Shown: positions 38,101-49,860 of the stretch, piece after piece | Layout: the number at the start of each line of letters is the position of its first letter | Position numbering within the stretch: the stretch's first letter is position 1 | DNA from: Copromyces sp. CBS 386.78 | Taxonomy: Eukaryota; Ascomycota; Sordariomycetes; Sordariales; Sordariaceae | Assembly (NCBI GenBank): GCA_030685235.1 | Contig: MU839085.1 | Location: 62,001-126,000 of the forward strand | DNA: 64,000 nt | Direction: 5' to 3' | Position numbers and translations under genes: made by a program | The notes under the pieces: generated by a model | The model's input: the letters and a program-made list of their open reading frames with translations, nothing else | Databases searched by the model: none | Told to the model about the DNA's origin: nothing

Positions 38101-40250
38101 AAAATATAATATTTTCTAAATAATAACTAATATAAAGGCTCGCTGTAAATCCTTTAATAATAAATCCTTTTACAATACTATTAACGAAAATTAATTTCTT
38201 AAATTCTAAAAATTTAAATGTAGCGAATCTGTTTTTCCTTATAAAAGAATAGTCGATAAAAATAAATACTATATAACCGTTATCGACGAAAATTATATAA
38301 TAAATTTTATATAGTCCGAAGGATAAATAAGAAAAAAGGAATAATAAATTTTAACGGAAACTATTTAATAAATTAATAATAATTATTTTTAAATTTTTAA
38401 ACGGCTCCTTCCTTCTTCCTATAGACTTTTCTCGCCCCTATAGGCAACTATCTATAAAGTTCAATTATTTCCCTAATTATTACCTATATTATTATTGTAA
38501 TACTCTTCGCCCTCGTCTTTTCCGGCGTTTATAGTACGGAGGTTTATATTATTACTATACCCCCGCTAACCGGCCGCTAAGGGGTTAGTATTAGTATTAC
38601 TATTATTATTAGCGTTCCTAATATTTTAACCGGAATTTCCGCCTCTCCGGCCTCCTTTACCTCTTCTTTAGCTACTTTAGCCTCCTCTATTACCTCTTCG
38701 GCCCCCCCAATTACTAGTTTAAAGGCCGCGATCGCCGTAGTTAATACTATTATAGTAATTCCTTATAATATACCCTTCCTTTTTATATTTACGGTATAAG
38801 TTATTCTTATTCCGATATTTAATAATACTACTATAGACGGTACGTAAAATGTAAATAATGTTAAAGTCTATAATATCGCCTCCTTTACTAACGGTCTTTC
38901 CCGAATTATTATTAGAATTCGAATTAGAAGTCTTACTAATAATAGATTTAGACCTATAATCGTTGTCCTCAATATTACGTACAAAATCGTAGTAAAGTAA
39001 TAATTATTCTTTAAAATCGTCCTTAGCGGGGAAGGTTCGTTAATAAATAAAGGAAGTATAAAATTTTTAAAAAATTTTATTCCGTAAATAGTATACCTTT
39101 ATAGTATTATTTAAATTATAGCGGTCAGCGGTTTTAACGTATTCTATTTCGAAGTTAATGAAGAAATAATTTCTCTACTTAAATTTATTAAATTTACGGG
39201 CGGTATTTAAGCGTAAATCTGTATTATTGTAACAAATATCTAAGAAAGATAAGAATTTAATATTTATTTTCTATTATTAAACCTTAGAATTATTAGGGTT
39301 TATAAAGATCTTTTAAATATCCTTATCGATTAAAGTAACTACTTTAAAACTAAGTAAATAATTCGTATAAACGATTTTATTCTTTTCGTTAGGGAATTTA
39401 ATAATATTTAAAGTCTAAACGGAAAGGATACGGCCTTTCTATATTAAATATACTTTATTATATTTAATGTAGTCCTTCTAAATAGCTGTAAAAAGTTCGG
39501 GGTCCGGGAAGAGTAGCTTTTAATACCCTACTATACTTATACTATTGTCTATAATAACTTAAATAATATAATAATTCTATTAATTTATAATGAAAACGGC
39601 CTACGCTTCTTAAGCGAAGCTTCGTATATTATTAAATTCGGTATAAATTTAATAAAATTCTTTTTAAATTTAATAAAGGTCCTTTAAAGTTTATTTATAT
39701 TCGTTGAAAATATTAGTATATTATTTTTTTTTAAGTTAGAATTTAGATTAAAAATTCCGAAACTCCTTAATAATAGTAGTAAAATAATAATTAAATATTT
39801 TAACTATTCGGGTAATAGGGTTAATAATTATTTAAAATACTCTTCCTTTAGTTAAGCCGAAGGAATTAATAAAGGTACTATTGTAAATAAATTCAACCTT
39901 CGCCGAATATTAAGTAACGGCTATAATAAGAGCCGTAATTGTATTAATACGAAGGAGGCCGCTTAAAGCTACTAAATAAATTTCTTTATTAATAAGGGAG
40001 TTAGAATTCTCTATTAGTATTCCTAAACTCTCTAATTTATTAATATAATTTAATATATTGGGTACTTCGACGTTATTGTTTATAATATATCCTAGTAATT
40101 AAGTTTACTACGGGGCGTTTAGGAGGATACCTTCGTTTATAATAATATTATTATTATTTAGAATTATAAATTCGGGCCTTCGTAGCTTCCTATTTTCTAA
40201 CGATTAATAGCGTCGCCTAATTACATTAAATAACGTACATTTTAAAAAAA
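35180..40250 (-). pseudogene. Gypsy-2 gag-pol, 5' and central part, broken
   Basis: On the minus strand, RNase H is at about 35,440-35,370 (YNKELFIIIKTLEEWG) and the RT catalytic site is an intact Tyr-Leu-Asp-Asp at 35,969-35,980, followed by IFIYS. The RT fingers lie at about 36.4-36.1 kb. Gag should fill roughly 37.4-40.25 kb; there is an Ala/Glu-rich stretch near 38,620-38,710 but I could not define a knuckle. Many RIP stops. Confidence 0.78.
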
Positions 40251-40286
40251 TATACGCTCGTAGCGTAATAATTAAATATAATTAAC

Positions 40287-40631
40287 TATTATAGGGCAAG
40301 GCAAATGTTAAGTATCTATAAAGATATTCGTAATTATACGAAAAAGAAGAAACTATTTAGGGGAATTCTAATAGTTATTTATATACAATAAGTATATAGC
40401 TCGTATAGCCTTATTATCTTATAAATTATCCTATAGGCTAGTATAATTTATATAACCTTAGCGATAGGGGTAGGCTAACAACCGCAACTAGTCAAATATC
40501 AAATATATTCAGCCGTATCTATTATATTAGGTCTTTATAGCCAATTAGAGTATGCTATTAACCTGGCAACCATTGCCGTAGTGAAGGCAGCGATATAGGA
40601 CGGTTAGTCAATCACAGATAACCCTGTAACA
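40287..40631 (-). repeat. Gypsy-2 5' LTR, 345 bp
   Basis: Aligns over its full length with 26,146-26,490. Its right half keeps CA/TG and shows the ancestral end CCCTGTAACA. Differences from the other LTR are nearly all transitions. Confidence 0.92.
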
Positions 40632-40636
40632 CAATC
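40632..40636. repeat. Gypsy-2 target-site duplication, right
   Basis: CAATC, partner of 26,141-26,145. Confidence 0.9.
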
Positions 40637-40975
40637 GGTTATTACCGCTAAAATATAGTACTTATATTTTAATAGTTCGAAAATACTATAATACCTTCTC
40701 GTTTATAATTAAGTAGGCAGGATTAGGGTTATAATTATATCGTGCTAATCTACTTATTAGGAACGTAATATCTAGCCTAGTATTAACTATTATATATAAT
40801 AAAGAGCCTATATTAATTTAATAAGCGCAGATCTCTACGTAATTAGTAGTACCCTTATAAGGGATTAATTCTATATACCCTATAGGTATTAAGGTAGGTT
40901 AAAAACTAGATTTCAGCAGTTTAGAAATCTTTTCGATATAGACTTCCTATAATAATTAGATCTTTCCTTAATTTC
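40632..40975 (-). pseudogene. Copia pol, RT end/RNase H start, 5' piece
   Basis: On the minus strand this reads the Copia signature AYQ-x-IGSLLY-x-I-x-x-TR-x-DI-x-F...SRLARYN-NP, followed by a V-L-Y-F-R-T-I-K segment, i.e. the conserved region just before RNase H. It continues at 26,145 across Gypsy-2. At 40,976 it is cut off by an LTR-like sequence, so most of the Copia element is missing from the window. Confidence 0.85.
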
Positions 40976-41178
40976 TATTATAGGGCGCGAGCAAGCACTA
41001 AGGTAAGATGTTGATTATTGTGCGAGGAATTAGAAGAGGAACCTATACGCATACGAGAACTATATAGGGTATAGTGTAGAGCCCTGTAGCTATAGATCTA
41101 TAGGGCGGTACTATACGTGCTAGCTGTACTATATTTAAATAGCTGCATTTAATTAACTATATTAATATAGTATAGCAC
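40976..41178. repeat. LTR-like sequence that truncates the Copia fragment
   Basis: It begins TATTATAGGGCG after ATTTC and shows the same architecture as the Gypsy-5 LTR: a GTGCGAGGA-like block, an AGAGCCCTGTAGCTA block against AGAGCCCTGAAGCTA, then GTGC-rich sequence. It is likely a solo or partial LTR of a related Gypsy element. I cannot place its right end or a TSD. RIP is light. Confidence 0.5.
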
Positions 41179-41959
41179 CCCTATTTATCTATAAATAAGG
41201 AGTAAACAATGCCTATAATACTACCCCCCTCCTAAATTAAGTCCTAACTTTAAAATCTATTTAAAACCGTTTAAAAACCATTAATATCTATAAAATAGAA
41301 TATACCAAGGCGGGTAAGCGCTTAGCGCCAAGCCTCTTATTAAAGGGCCGAATACTAGCCAAAATATTACTAATAAGTTGGGGCGTTTTTGTCAGAATAG
41401 ATATTGAGATACTTGTGGAGCTACGACACTAAGGAGCGAATCTGCTCTAGGGCTGAATAGGATTAAAGATAGAAAAGTATAAGAAGGAGGGTATCCCCCT
41501 TTAAACCAAGGGATCAAATAGACAAGTAAGAAGAGAACAACGAATTAAATTCCAACATTCTTAAGATCTTTGTAATACTCCCTTTTTAAAATCTTTAATT
41601 ATATTCGTAAAGTGTTTTCTATCTTCTTTGATACCGACCTCCAGATCCGCACCTTGCTATTTTAAAAAAAGTTTAGAGGTAAAATTCTGCTTCACCTTCT
41701 ATTTTTCCTTTTGGTAGTTTTATAGCTATAGTTTAACAACTCTATCCAATCCTACGGACAAATTCATCAGCTCTGGATCTACTCCTCGCCATACAAGTTT
41801 GTGTGGTGTGGCCCCGTTCCTTTGTTGGTGTGGTTTTGCTCTATTTTATTAAATATACCCCTTTTGTAAAAACTATTCGATTATTACTTTAAACAATCCT
41901 AAATAGGCTCAAAACGTTCCTAACTATATTATAAGTTTTCTATCTATATTTTACTATTA
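41179..41959. other. RIP-poor stretch, no gene identified
   Basis: From about 41,300 to 41,880 ordinary CA/TG content returns. No long frame is open. On the minus strand 41,559-41,389 starts TGTTGGAAT and ends TGACA, the form of a Copia LTR, but no second copy or TSD was seen, so this is only a suggestion. It could equally be old unique DNA such as an intergenic remnant. Confidence 0.4.
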
Positions 41960-42345
41960 CTAACCCCCGACGAGGGATACTATAAGGACGCCCGTAGTAT
42001 AGTAATATATAAGGACGCTTATATCCCTATTAGTATTATAAATTATAAAGGCCCTTTATTCGAATTTCATTTATAATCGCTATAATTATCTTTTTTCTAT
42101 TTTATAATTATTTCCCCCTTCCCTATTAACCGTAATATAAACATTTAACCGTATAGGCTCTAACCGTTAGCTAGGGGGGTAGGGTTATTAAAAGTAAGAG
42201 ACGTAAGTGCGCCATAAAATATATTATTTCCCGGTTACTATTAATAGTACCCTTATTATTATAATAAAGTATCTATAAAGCAATTCAATTAGGATACACA
42301 AAATAAGCTATTATTAAACTCCTTATTTTTTATATCTATTATTAA
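41960..42345 (-). mobile_element. Second copy of the Helitron 3' end
   Basis: Aligns with 566-990 in the same orientation: hairpin, GGACGC-TATAGTAT block, TTCGAAT block, GCTAGGGGGGTAGGGT against GCGCGGGGGAGGGT, and the AATAAGCTAT-ATTAAA end. Differences are mainly transitions plus one gap of about 40 bp. It is either a non-autonomous or a truncated Helitron; similarity stops near 42,345, and no helicase sequence follows. Confidence 0.65.
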
Positions 42346-42538
42346 TATTGCTTTACTTATTATTTAACTTTATACTCTGCCGGACTTACTAATTATTTAC
42401 CTCCAAGGCGGCCGTAATAAGGATTAAAAAGGGCAGTATTTCTTCAGCCTCCCCATTATTAAATAAAGCTTCTTCCTTTAACTAAACTTTAAATCCCCTT
42501 CTAAAATCAATATATAGCAGTCATAATTCTAGTCGTTT

Positions 42539-42546
42539 TTTATAAA
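42539..42546. repeat. MITE-1 target-site duplication, left
   Basis: TTTATAAA, repeated at 42,984-42,991. The word is its own reverse complement, so the inverted repeat could also be drawn to include it; the 8-bp reading is favoured because MITE-2 shows the same size with a non-palindromic word. Confidence 0.7.
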
Positions 42547-42983
42547 GAGAAACTCTACTCGCACGTTGATAAAACTCTATTCGCACGTGGACCCACTTTT
42601 CATTTTTAACAATAACTCAGTCAAACATAGGTTGTATAAAGATAAAAGTAGTACCAAATTACTCGCTGATTTTTGTCGGATTTTTCATAGTAGGTACCAT
42701 CCTTACAGCCTCAAGCGTTATCTAAATCCAACTTTCTTAGACTTTTCAACTTTTAATTTTCCTAATTATTTGTATATAATAGCTTCTTTCTGTATGGTTT
42801 TCTTAGCCTACCAGTTACATACGTTCTTTAAAGAGGCAGTGTTAAATAGAGAAAAAAATAAGAAAAAATGTTATATACTTTTTACCTCCTTATTATACTC
42901 TTTAGTACTCTAAAAAAGACATTGAAATGACCTTTTCTTCAACGTGCGAATAGAGTTTTATCAACGTGCGAGTAGAGTTGCTC
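42547..42983. mobile_element. MITE-1, 437 bp, long terminal inverted repeats
   Basis: The two ends are inverted copies of each other over 42 bases with one mismatch (GAGAAACTCTACTCGCACGT at the left end, GAGC... at the right). Each end contains two tandem copies of AACTCTAYTCGCACGT separated by TGATAA. The 8-bp TSD and GAG termini suggest a Mutator-like or hAT-like family; no transposase is present. CA and TG are plentiful: no sign of RIP. The 115-codon open frame inside it (42,566-42,913) starts within the terminal repeat and is most likely meaningless. Confidence 0.85.
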
Positions 42984-42991
42984 TTTATAAA
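42984..42991. repeat. MITE-1 target-site duplication, right
   Basis: TTTATAAA, partner of 42,539-42,546. Confidence 0.7.
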
Positions 42992-44335
42992 ATTCCTAAA
43001 TTACTTTATAGTAATTATTAAAATGGGCCGTTAATTATTAATTTAAGGGGTAGTAAAACTATTTTACTAAATAGTACTATCGTCCTTCAACCTTCTAGTA
43101 ATTTAAAAATTCTTCGAACTCCTAACGCTTATTTTCCTCGAAATTATTAATTTTAATAATTATTATACCCTCGTTAACCTTAATATTAATTATGAATTCT
43201 TTTTAACTTAATAACCCTTTAATATAAAGTTTAACCCTAAATATATTAACAATATAAATAACCTTTATATTACTAAATAAAGCTAATTCTACTATATATA
43301 AACTAGCCTTTCTAATACGAAAAAATCTTTTAAAGCGTAATACTAATTTATTATATAGCCTACTAATTATATAATTAGCTATATTAAATATAACTTTATC
43401 CCTAACCTTATATTTAAATATATTAATACAATTTTCATTTACCGTTGCCTCGTACCTCGCTTATACTAATAAAGAAAAAGTTTTAATAAAATTCTAAACT
43501 TCTTTAAATTATAATACCAACTAATTAATACTAAAGATCTATTTCTTTTATACGTTTATTACATTTAAAAGGAGCAATATAAATAATTCTATCCCTATAC
43601 GAAGGTATAAATTATAATTAGCGAAAAGAAGGATTACTCCCATTAATACCAATTTAAAGTTATTACCTTAGAACTTAGCTAAAAGGAGCCAATTTACCTA
43701 ATCGTTTTATACCCAATTAATAAAGGTCCGTAAATATTATTCCAATTCTATATTAATCCTTTCAATCTACCTATTTATCTCTTTATAGTAAAGCGTAGAA
43801 TATTTTAATTTAACACCTAATTATAAAGATAATTACTTTTAAAAAGTTAAAATAAATTGAATATTTCTATTTAAAACGACAGTATTTAAAAGGCTATAAA
43901 GAATATAAATCCAATTAATAAACTTCTCTACTAACTCTTCTATTATTAACCCTTCTATTAGAATAAAGTACTTTATTTTAATTAACCTATTTACTATAAT
44001 TAGTACGTATTTATATTCCGCCCTTTTATTTACTTACTATAATTTAGAGAATAAGATTACGTAGTCGATAAAAATATTACGCTATAAAATATTAAGAATA
44101 AATAAAAGTTTAAAGGAATTTATTAATAATATTTTAATAGCCTTAATTTTATTATAAAGTATATAACCCTTATAATAAATATTTATTATAATTACTATCC
44201 CTAGCTAGAAGTAGCAGTATATTAGAACTACTATTTTATTCTTCCTAAAATAGCCGCCCTATACCGAAATATAAATATAATAGATTAATTTTAATTAGAC
44301 TGCCTTATTATTAAGGAGTATTACCAGCCTATCCT
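42992..44335 (-). pseudogene. Gypsy-3 integrase part of pol, broken
   Basis: Immediately left of MITE-2 the minus strand reads DRLVILLNNKAV, then an HHCC-type zinc finger (H to Y: IY-x-IYISV-GGYF-KNK-VVLI-Y-YF with Trp as stop). Further left is the catalytic core, which matches the Gypsy-5 integrase around 54.8-55.1 kb in the segment with YRRRYNYN-type sequence. RIP stops are frequent. No chromodomain seen. Confidence 0.7.
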
Positions 44336-44343
44336 TAAATATT
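44336..44343. repeat. MITE-2 target-site duplication, left
   Basis: TAAATATT, exact partner of 44,757-44,764. Confidence 0.82.
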
Positions 44344-44756
44344 GAGAAAGTCTTTTCGGACCGTAGCAAATGTCTTTTCGCACCGTAATTAAAAAAGGCT
44401 TTTAGAAGTAACTTAGCCAAATTAAGGCCGTAGTATATAAAAAGTACATCGGAATTTTTATCTATTTTCCTTGTATAATATAATGTGTTGGGCGTACTTA
44501 GGCGCCCTCTATAGCCCTTAGTATACAATAAAAGAAGAAAAAACTATTTATTTACTTTAAATTCGGAATATTTCTATTGAGTCTTTCTTTTAGATAAATA
44601 TATTTATAGCAATTGGACTATAAAATAGAGTAGAAAATTACAAAAATTCTGATATTATTTTTATATTGACAACTTCTTGTTTGGCAGAGTTATACTTGGT
44701 GGTATTTTTGATAACTGTGCGAAAAGACATTTGCTACGGTCCGAAAAGACATTCTC
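44344..44756. mobile_element. MITE-2, 413 bp, long terminal inverted repeats
   Basis: Ends are inverted copies over 40 bases with one mismatch, beginning GAGAAAGTCTTTTCGGACCG on the left and GAGAATG... on the right. As in MITE-1, each end holds two spaced copies of one motif (GTCTTTTCG followed by GACC or CACC). 8-bp TSD TAAATATT. No transposase and no RIP. The sequence differs from MITE-1, but the GAG start, TSD length and doubled end motif are shared, so they may be two families mobilised by one type of transposase. Confidence 0.88.
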
Positions 44757-44764
44757 TAAATATT
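44757..44764. repeat. MITE-2 target-site duplication, right
   Basis: TAAATATT, partner of 44,336-44,343; Gypsy-3 pol resumes. Confidence 0.82.
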
Positions 44765-47700
44765 ACCCTATTATTAACTATATAATATTTAATAATAGGG
44801 ATTTTCAATTTCTTTTTTAAATACTTCGGCTAGCGATCTCCAGACTTAATAGCCTCCTAGATATCTACTATTATAGGGGAATTAATATAAGCCCGGTCTA
44901 TTAAATTATTTATATAAATACCTAACTTATCCTTATCCTTTTAAAAATTATCTTCTAAAATATAAATTACTAAGGGTACTCCTATATCTAATATTACATT
45001 TATCGTAAAACCCTTACTATCTATATCTATTAATTCGAACGAATCTTTATTAAAATATAATAAATCAATAAACGGTTTCTTTCTTACTTTTAATTTATTG
45101 TCTTCTATATCTTTAAGAATGTATTTAAATTTACAATTAAAAATATTAAATTTCATGTTAATTAATCCCGACTAATATTTAATTGTAAAATTAAATCTTA
45201 ATAAGAACTCTAACTACCGTATATACCTAAGGGTAAATTTCTTCGTAGTACTAAATATCTTTAAATTCTTATAATCTATAATAATTTCGAAAGGTTAGGC
45301 TACGCTTTCTAATTCGGGTCTCTATTCCTCTAATATTTTAATAATAATTAGTAATTCTTTATTATAAATATTATAATTATATTTTATTATAGAATACTTA
45401 GCCGAAAAGTAAGCGATTAAATATAATTCACCATCGTGTAATTATAATAATATACCGCCCATTAACTAATTAGAGGCGTTAACTTTAATAACGGTCAATT
45501 TTTCTTAATTATAGATCTTCAAAATTAGTACAATTATAAATACCGTTTTCAAAACTTCGAAAGCGTTATTATACTCTTTATCCTACCTTTAGTCTATTAT
45601 TTTCTTTATTAATTTATATAGCGGTCTACCTATATATAAAAAATTAGTAATAAACTTCTTATAGAAGTTAGCAAAGTTTAGGAAACGCTATAGCTAGCGT
45701 TTTATTATCGGTACCTCCTATTTAATAACGGCTTCTACTTTCTCTAAATCTATTTCAATCCTTCTAAGGGTAATAATAAGGCTTAAATATTTGGTTCGCT
45801 AAGTATAGAATTTATATTTATTAATATTAATTTATAAACTTATATTAATTAAATATTATAATACTTCTCTAATATATTTAACGTATTCTTCGTACGTCTT
45901 TAAAAAGATTAAAATATTATTTAAGTACGCTATTATATAAATATCTAAAATATTATATAAAATATTATTAATAAAGTTCTAAAACGAAGTTAGGGCCCTT
46001 AATAAATTAAACGGATAAATTAATAATTTATAAAGGCCAAATCTTATAATAAAAGTAGTTAGCTATTTATACCCTTCGGTTATATATAATTTATTAAAAG
46101 CGGCGATAACGTCTACCTTTATAAACTATTTAACCTTATAAATAGTATCTAAGGTTTCTTTAATTGAGAGCAATAGATATCTATTCTTTAACGAGATTTC
46201 GTTAATACTTTTATAATCTACGTAGATCTATATACTACTGCCTAACTTATAAGCTAATAATATTAATAAAGCGACGTTAGAAGTAAAGGGCTTAATAAAT
46301 CCTTTTACTAAATTATTATTTAATTACTACTTAATAACTTTAAATTCCTATAATAATATTAGTCGTAGTTTAAAATAGGGTAGAAATTCCACCCCTAATT
46401 TTAATTCGATTTTATAATTATAAAACTAATATTCGGGTATTATATTAGCATCCCATAGGTTAATAATATAAGAAAAATCCTTATATTCGTTTAAAAAATA
46501 TGTTTTTACTTCCTTGAAAATGTATTTTAGCCTAATTACCTTATTTATAAACTTCTAAACATCCTCCTCTATAATACCGTAAATTTTATCGATTTCAATT
46601 ACAAAAATTAACTTCCATTTCTATTCTTCGAATAATTTTTAAAGTTCGCTATTTATTATCTTTAGTGCATATATATAGTTAATATACTCCTTCGCGGATT
46701 CGCCGAATTAAAAGGCCTATTTTCCTTTATTATTACTCGTAGCCTCCGTTTTATAAAAATCAATAAATTCATATACTTCTGGGTTCTTAAAATAGGGTTT
46801 ATACAACTCACCCTTTCCTTATACAATATCTTTCTATATATTCTTAAATAGAAATAGTATTAAAATAGCCGCCTTCCTCTCCTTCTATACTTCTTAAAGC
46901 TCCGCCCATATAATAAAATTAACTTTAACGCCCTTTATCTATATATTAAATATAAAGGTTCGTACATTAATTAATTTAATATTTAAAAGATCTAGGGGTA
47001 CTATATTAACTATCGGTTCAAATTATTAAAAGAACGTCCGTTTTACTCGTTCTAATTATTATATTATTTAAATCCTTTATTTACTAATAATTTATACTTT
47101 TACTTTAATCTTTTTTAATATTAATTTCCCAATAGGGCCGAAAGGTTCCTTAAACCTCCCCGTATATACTAAAGAAACTAGGGGTTCTATTATTATAGCC
47201 TAATTACCTTTAAGGGCTTCCGTTATATTAATTACCTAAATTAGGAAATATTTATCCTCATTAAAATTAAATCCGCTCTCGTCCTTATTAAGGACAGAAA
47301 TATCAAATCCATTCTCGGCCTTATTAAAAATAGAAATATCGGATCCACTTTCAGCCTTATTAAGAATAGAAATATCTCTATTATCCTCTTCCTTAAAAAC
47401 GGCAATTAGAACCGCCGCTACTTCTAAAAATTAAAGTATATAAATACTTATATAAGTTACATTCCAAGTAATCTTATTAATTACCTAATTAATATTTGGA
47501 AAAGAGAACTATAACTATAACTAGCCTAGAATTACCGGGTAATCTACTACCAAATTAGCTACGAAGAATTTAATAACCTCTTTATAATTACTAATCTATG
47601 ATATTATTTCAACGTACTAATCTACTTATTCCTTAAAGTCGTTATCAGCTAAATACAACGGCTTAAACTTTTCTAAAGGTTTAAATTCTAAATAAGTTCT

Positions 47701-47940
47701 TTCTACAAAAAATTAATTAATAAAAGCCTTACTTAAATATTTAAAATCAATTAATAATATATATTCTACTTCTTTATTATATTAGGGATATTAAAAATAT
47801 ATAAATAATAAGGTTATATTCTACTTATAGAATTCTAAACTACTTAATTTAAGCGGCTCTATTTTCTAATAGCCGACTATATAAATATCTAATTTATTCA
47901 CCTTTATTTCTATCCTCCTTTATATCCTTGCCGAATACTT
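44765..47940 (-). pseudogene. Gypsy-3 pol: protease, RT, RNase H, broken
   Basis: Next to MITE-2 the minus strand reads the RNase H-integrase linker (INSPIIVDI-EAIKSGD). RNase H is at about 45,410-45,330 and the RT catalytic site is Tyr-Leu-Asn-Asn at 45,916-45,927, both Asp codons mutated. RT fingers extend to about 46.4 kb. The protease was not pinpointed. RIP stops throughout. Confidence 0.78.
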
Positions 47941-47949
47941 TTAAACGCA

Positions 47950-49860
47950 ACTTAGTTTTAAGGTTTTCTATTTCCCTATTAGGCTAGAACGGCCGGGGCC
48001 GGGGCTATTAGAGTTATTAAGGCAATTAGAACTACCGGGTTAACTATATTTACTATAGCGTAATTAGTAATTAGGGCACTTATACTCGTACTAGCGTACT
48101 TACGTATAATAATATTTAAACTAGTATAATTAGCTTACTTACCTTTATTACTATAATTAATCTAACCCTTACACTCGCAAACCAAATATTTACCCTTACT
48201 ACAATTTATATAAATACCCTTATTATAACGCTCCTATAAAACGTCTTTATAAATCTTTATAAACTTAGCGCGGTCTAAATCTATAACGTCGGGATCTTTA
48301 CTATTACTATTAATACTAGAATTATTATTACCCTTATTACTATTCTAAATACCCTAAATAATATCGTTACGTAAGGAAACTCTAACGTAGGCTCTGGAAA
48401 TACCCTTAAATAATTCGCACTATCCTTTAAAATTATTATAAACGGGTTAAACGTAATAATATAAAATCAAATACGCTAAAGATTTAAAAACCTTCTAGTA
48501 AAAGAGACGGACTTTAATAACCGTATTATAACCGTAACAATCAACTAAAGTAATAAACTAAACTTCAAAATCTTTGTAATTAAATTATTTACCAATTTAC
48601 TTAAATTATAATAGCAAATTCTCTACGACCTATACAATATCGCCCTATATATAACGATTATCTAAATATACTAAGAATTCCTCGCCTATTTACCATTTCT
48701 AGAAAATAGAATACTAAAGGTTATTAAAAATTATCTTCTAATACTTTACAATATTAATCTTTACTTCGCCTCCTAAGTAAAATATAATATAAAGTAATTT
48801 CGCTATTTTATTAAGAAATTCATAGCTATTAATAATCTAACAACTATAAATCTCCGAATTCTAAACGTTATAAACGTTATAGCGCTTAATCGTATCTATT
48901 TCCTCGCCCTTAAACCGCTCCGGATCCTTATAAAGCGCCTTACAATAATAATACAATATAGAAGCTAAAACCGTAGGCTAAAAAGGACTACTAGGGCCGC
49001 CAAGACTACTAAGAGGGCCGCCAGGGCTACCAGGACTATTAGGACTACTAGGACTACTAGGATAACCAAATCCTCTGCTTCCAAGACCGCCGCTCGCCTC
49101 TCCATAGCCGAAGCCGCTTCCTATACCCAATCTTCTAGAACTACTACCGCTAGGACCGCCGCCTATACTATTAGGATTACCAATATCCTTATCTAATCTT
49201 CTAAGGCCGTTATCGCTAAAACCGCCACTTATATTACCAATACTAAAACTAATTCCCGTATCCAATCCTCTAAAGCTACTACTATAATTCTTAATAATAA
49301 TCTTATCCTCTTCAATAAAATAAAAACGGATTTAAAAATTCTTAATCTCCTCTTAAACCTTAATTAGTTCTTTACTAGCGATTTTACCTGCGATACATAC
49401 AGCCGTAAAGTCTTCTAACGCTTTCTTTAATTCTATACAATATAATTCGGCGTTATTATTAACTATTTAATTAAAATTTAGAAATCTTTAATAATTATCC
49501 TCTTTATACTTAATAATATTATCTAATTCCTCTTAAAGGTTAATCTTATTTTAATTAAAAGTTACAACCTTTTAATATAAGGATATATTTTCGTTAATAA
49601 CCTAATTATATTATAATTATAAAAATTAAATTTATTATATAAATTACTTCTTAATATCGTTGAATTAATTAATTTAAGCTTTAAACTACCCTTTTTTCTC
49701 TTATATCTTTTCAATAAAATTTTTCATATTATTTTCGAAAATAATATAACGGGCTTATTCTTCCTTAACTTATTTATTAAAGAAATTAATCTTCTTATTA
49801 AAATAATAAAATAGTTTCATAATTTCCTTATAACTACAAACCTTCTTTACAAAATCCGGA
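47950..49860 (-). pseudogene. Gypsy-3 gag, broken
   Basis: One minus-strand frame includes a 95-codon open run rich in Gly/Ser/Pro (48,978-49,265) with SPSSPNSPGSPGGP-like repeats, then a capsid-like region, then a CX2CX4HX4C knuckle at 48,171-48,212 in which the first Cys and the His read Tyr while the other two Cys are intact. The N-terminal part right of 49.3 kb is coiled-coil-like, rich in Lys/Glu/Gln positions. Confidence 0.72.

Larger units (their letters stand above)
26146..40631 (-). mobile_element. Gypsy-2, Ty3/Gypsy retrotransposon split by LINE-B
   Basis: Two 345-bp LTRs in direct orientation with a 5-bp TSD bound an element of about 7.7 kb once LINE-B (28,412-35,164) is taken out. 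It sits in the Copia pol gene. RT and RNase H read on the minus strand at 36.4-35.2 kb, so the 5' LTR is the right-hand one. Its leader next to the 5' LTR (about 40,255-40,286) resembles those of Gypsy-1 and Gypsy-5. RIP stops occur throughout. Confidence 0.92.

Noticed and set aside
42566..42913. 115-codon open frame
   Set aside because: It lies wholly inside MITE-1 and begins within the terminal inverted repeat; no similarity to a known protein, and unmutated AT-rich DNA gives such frames by chance.
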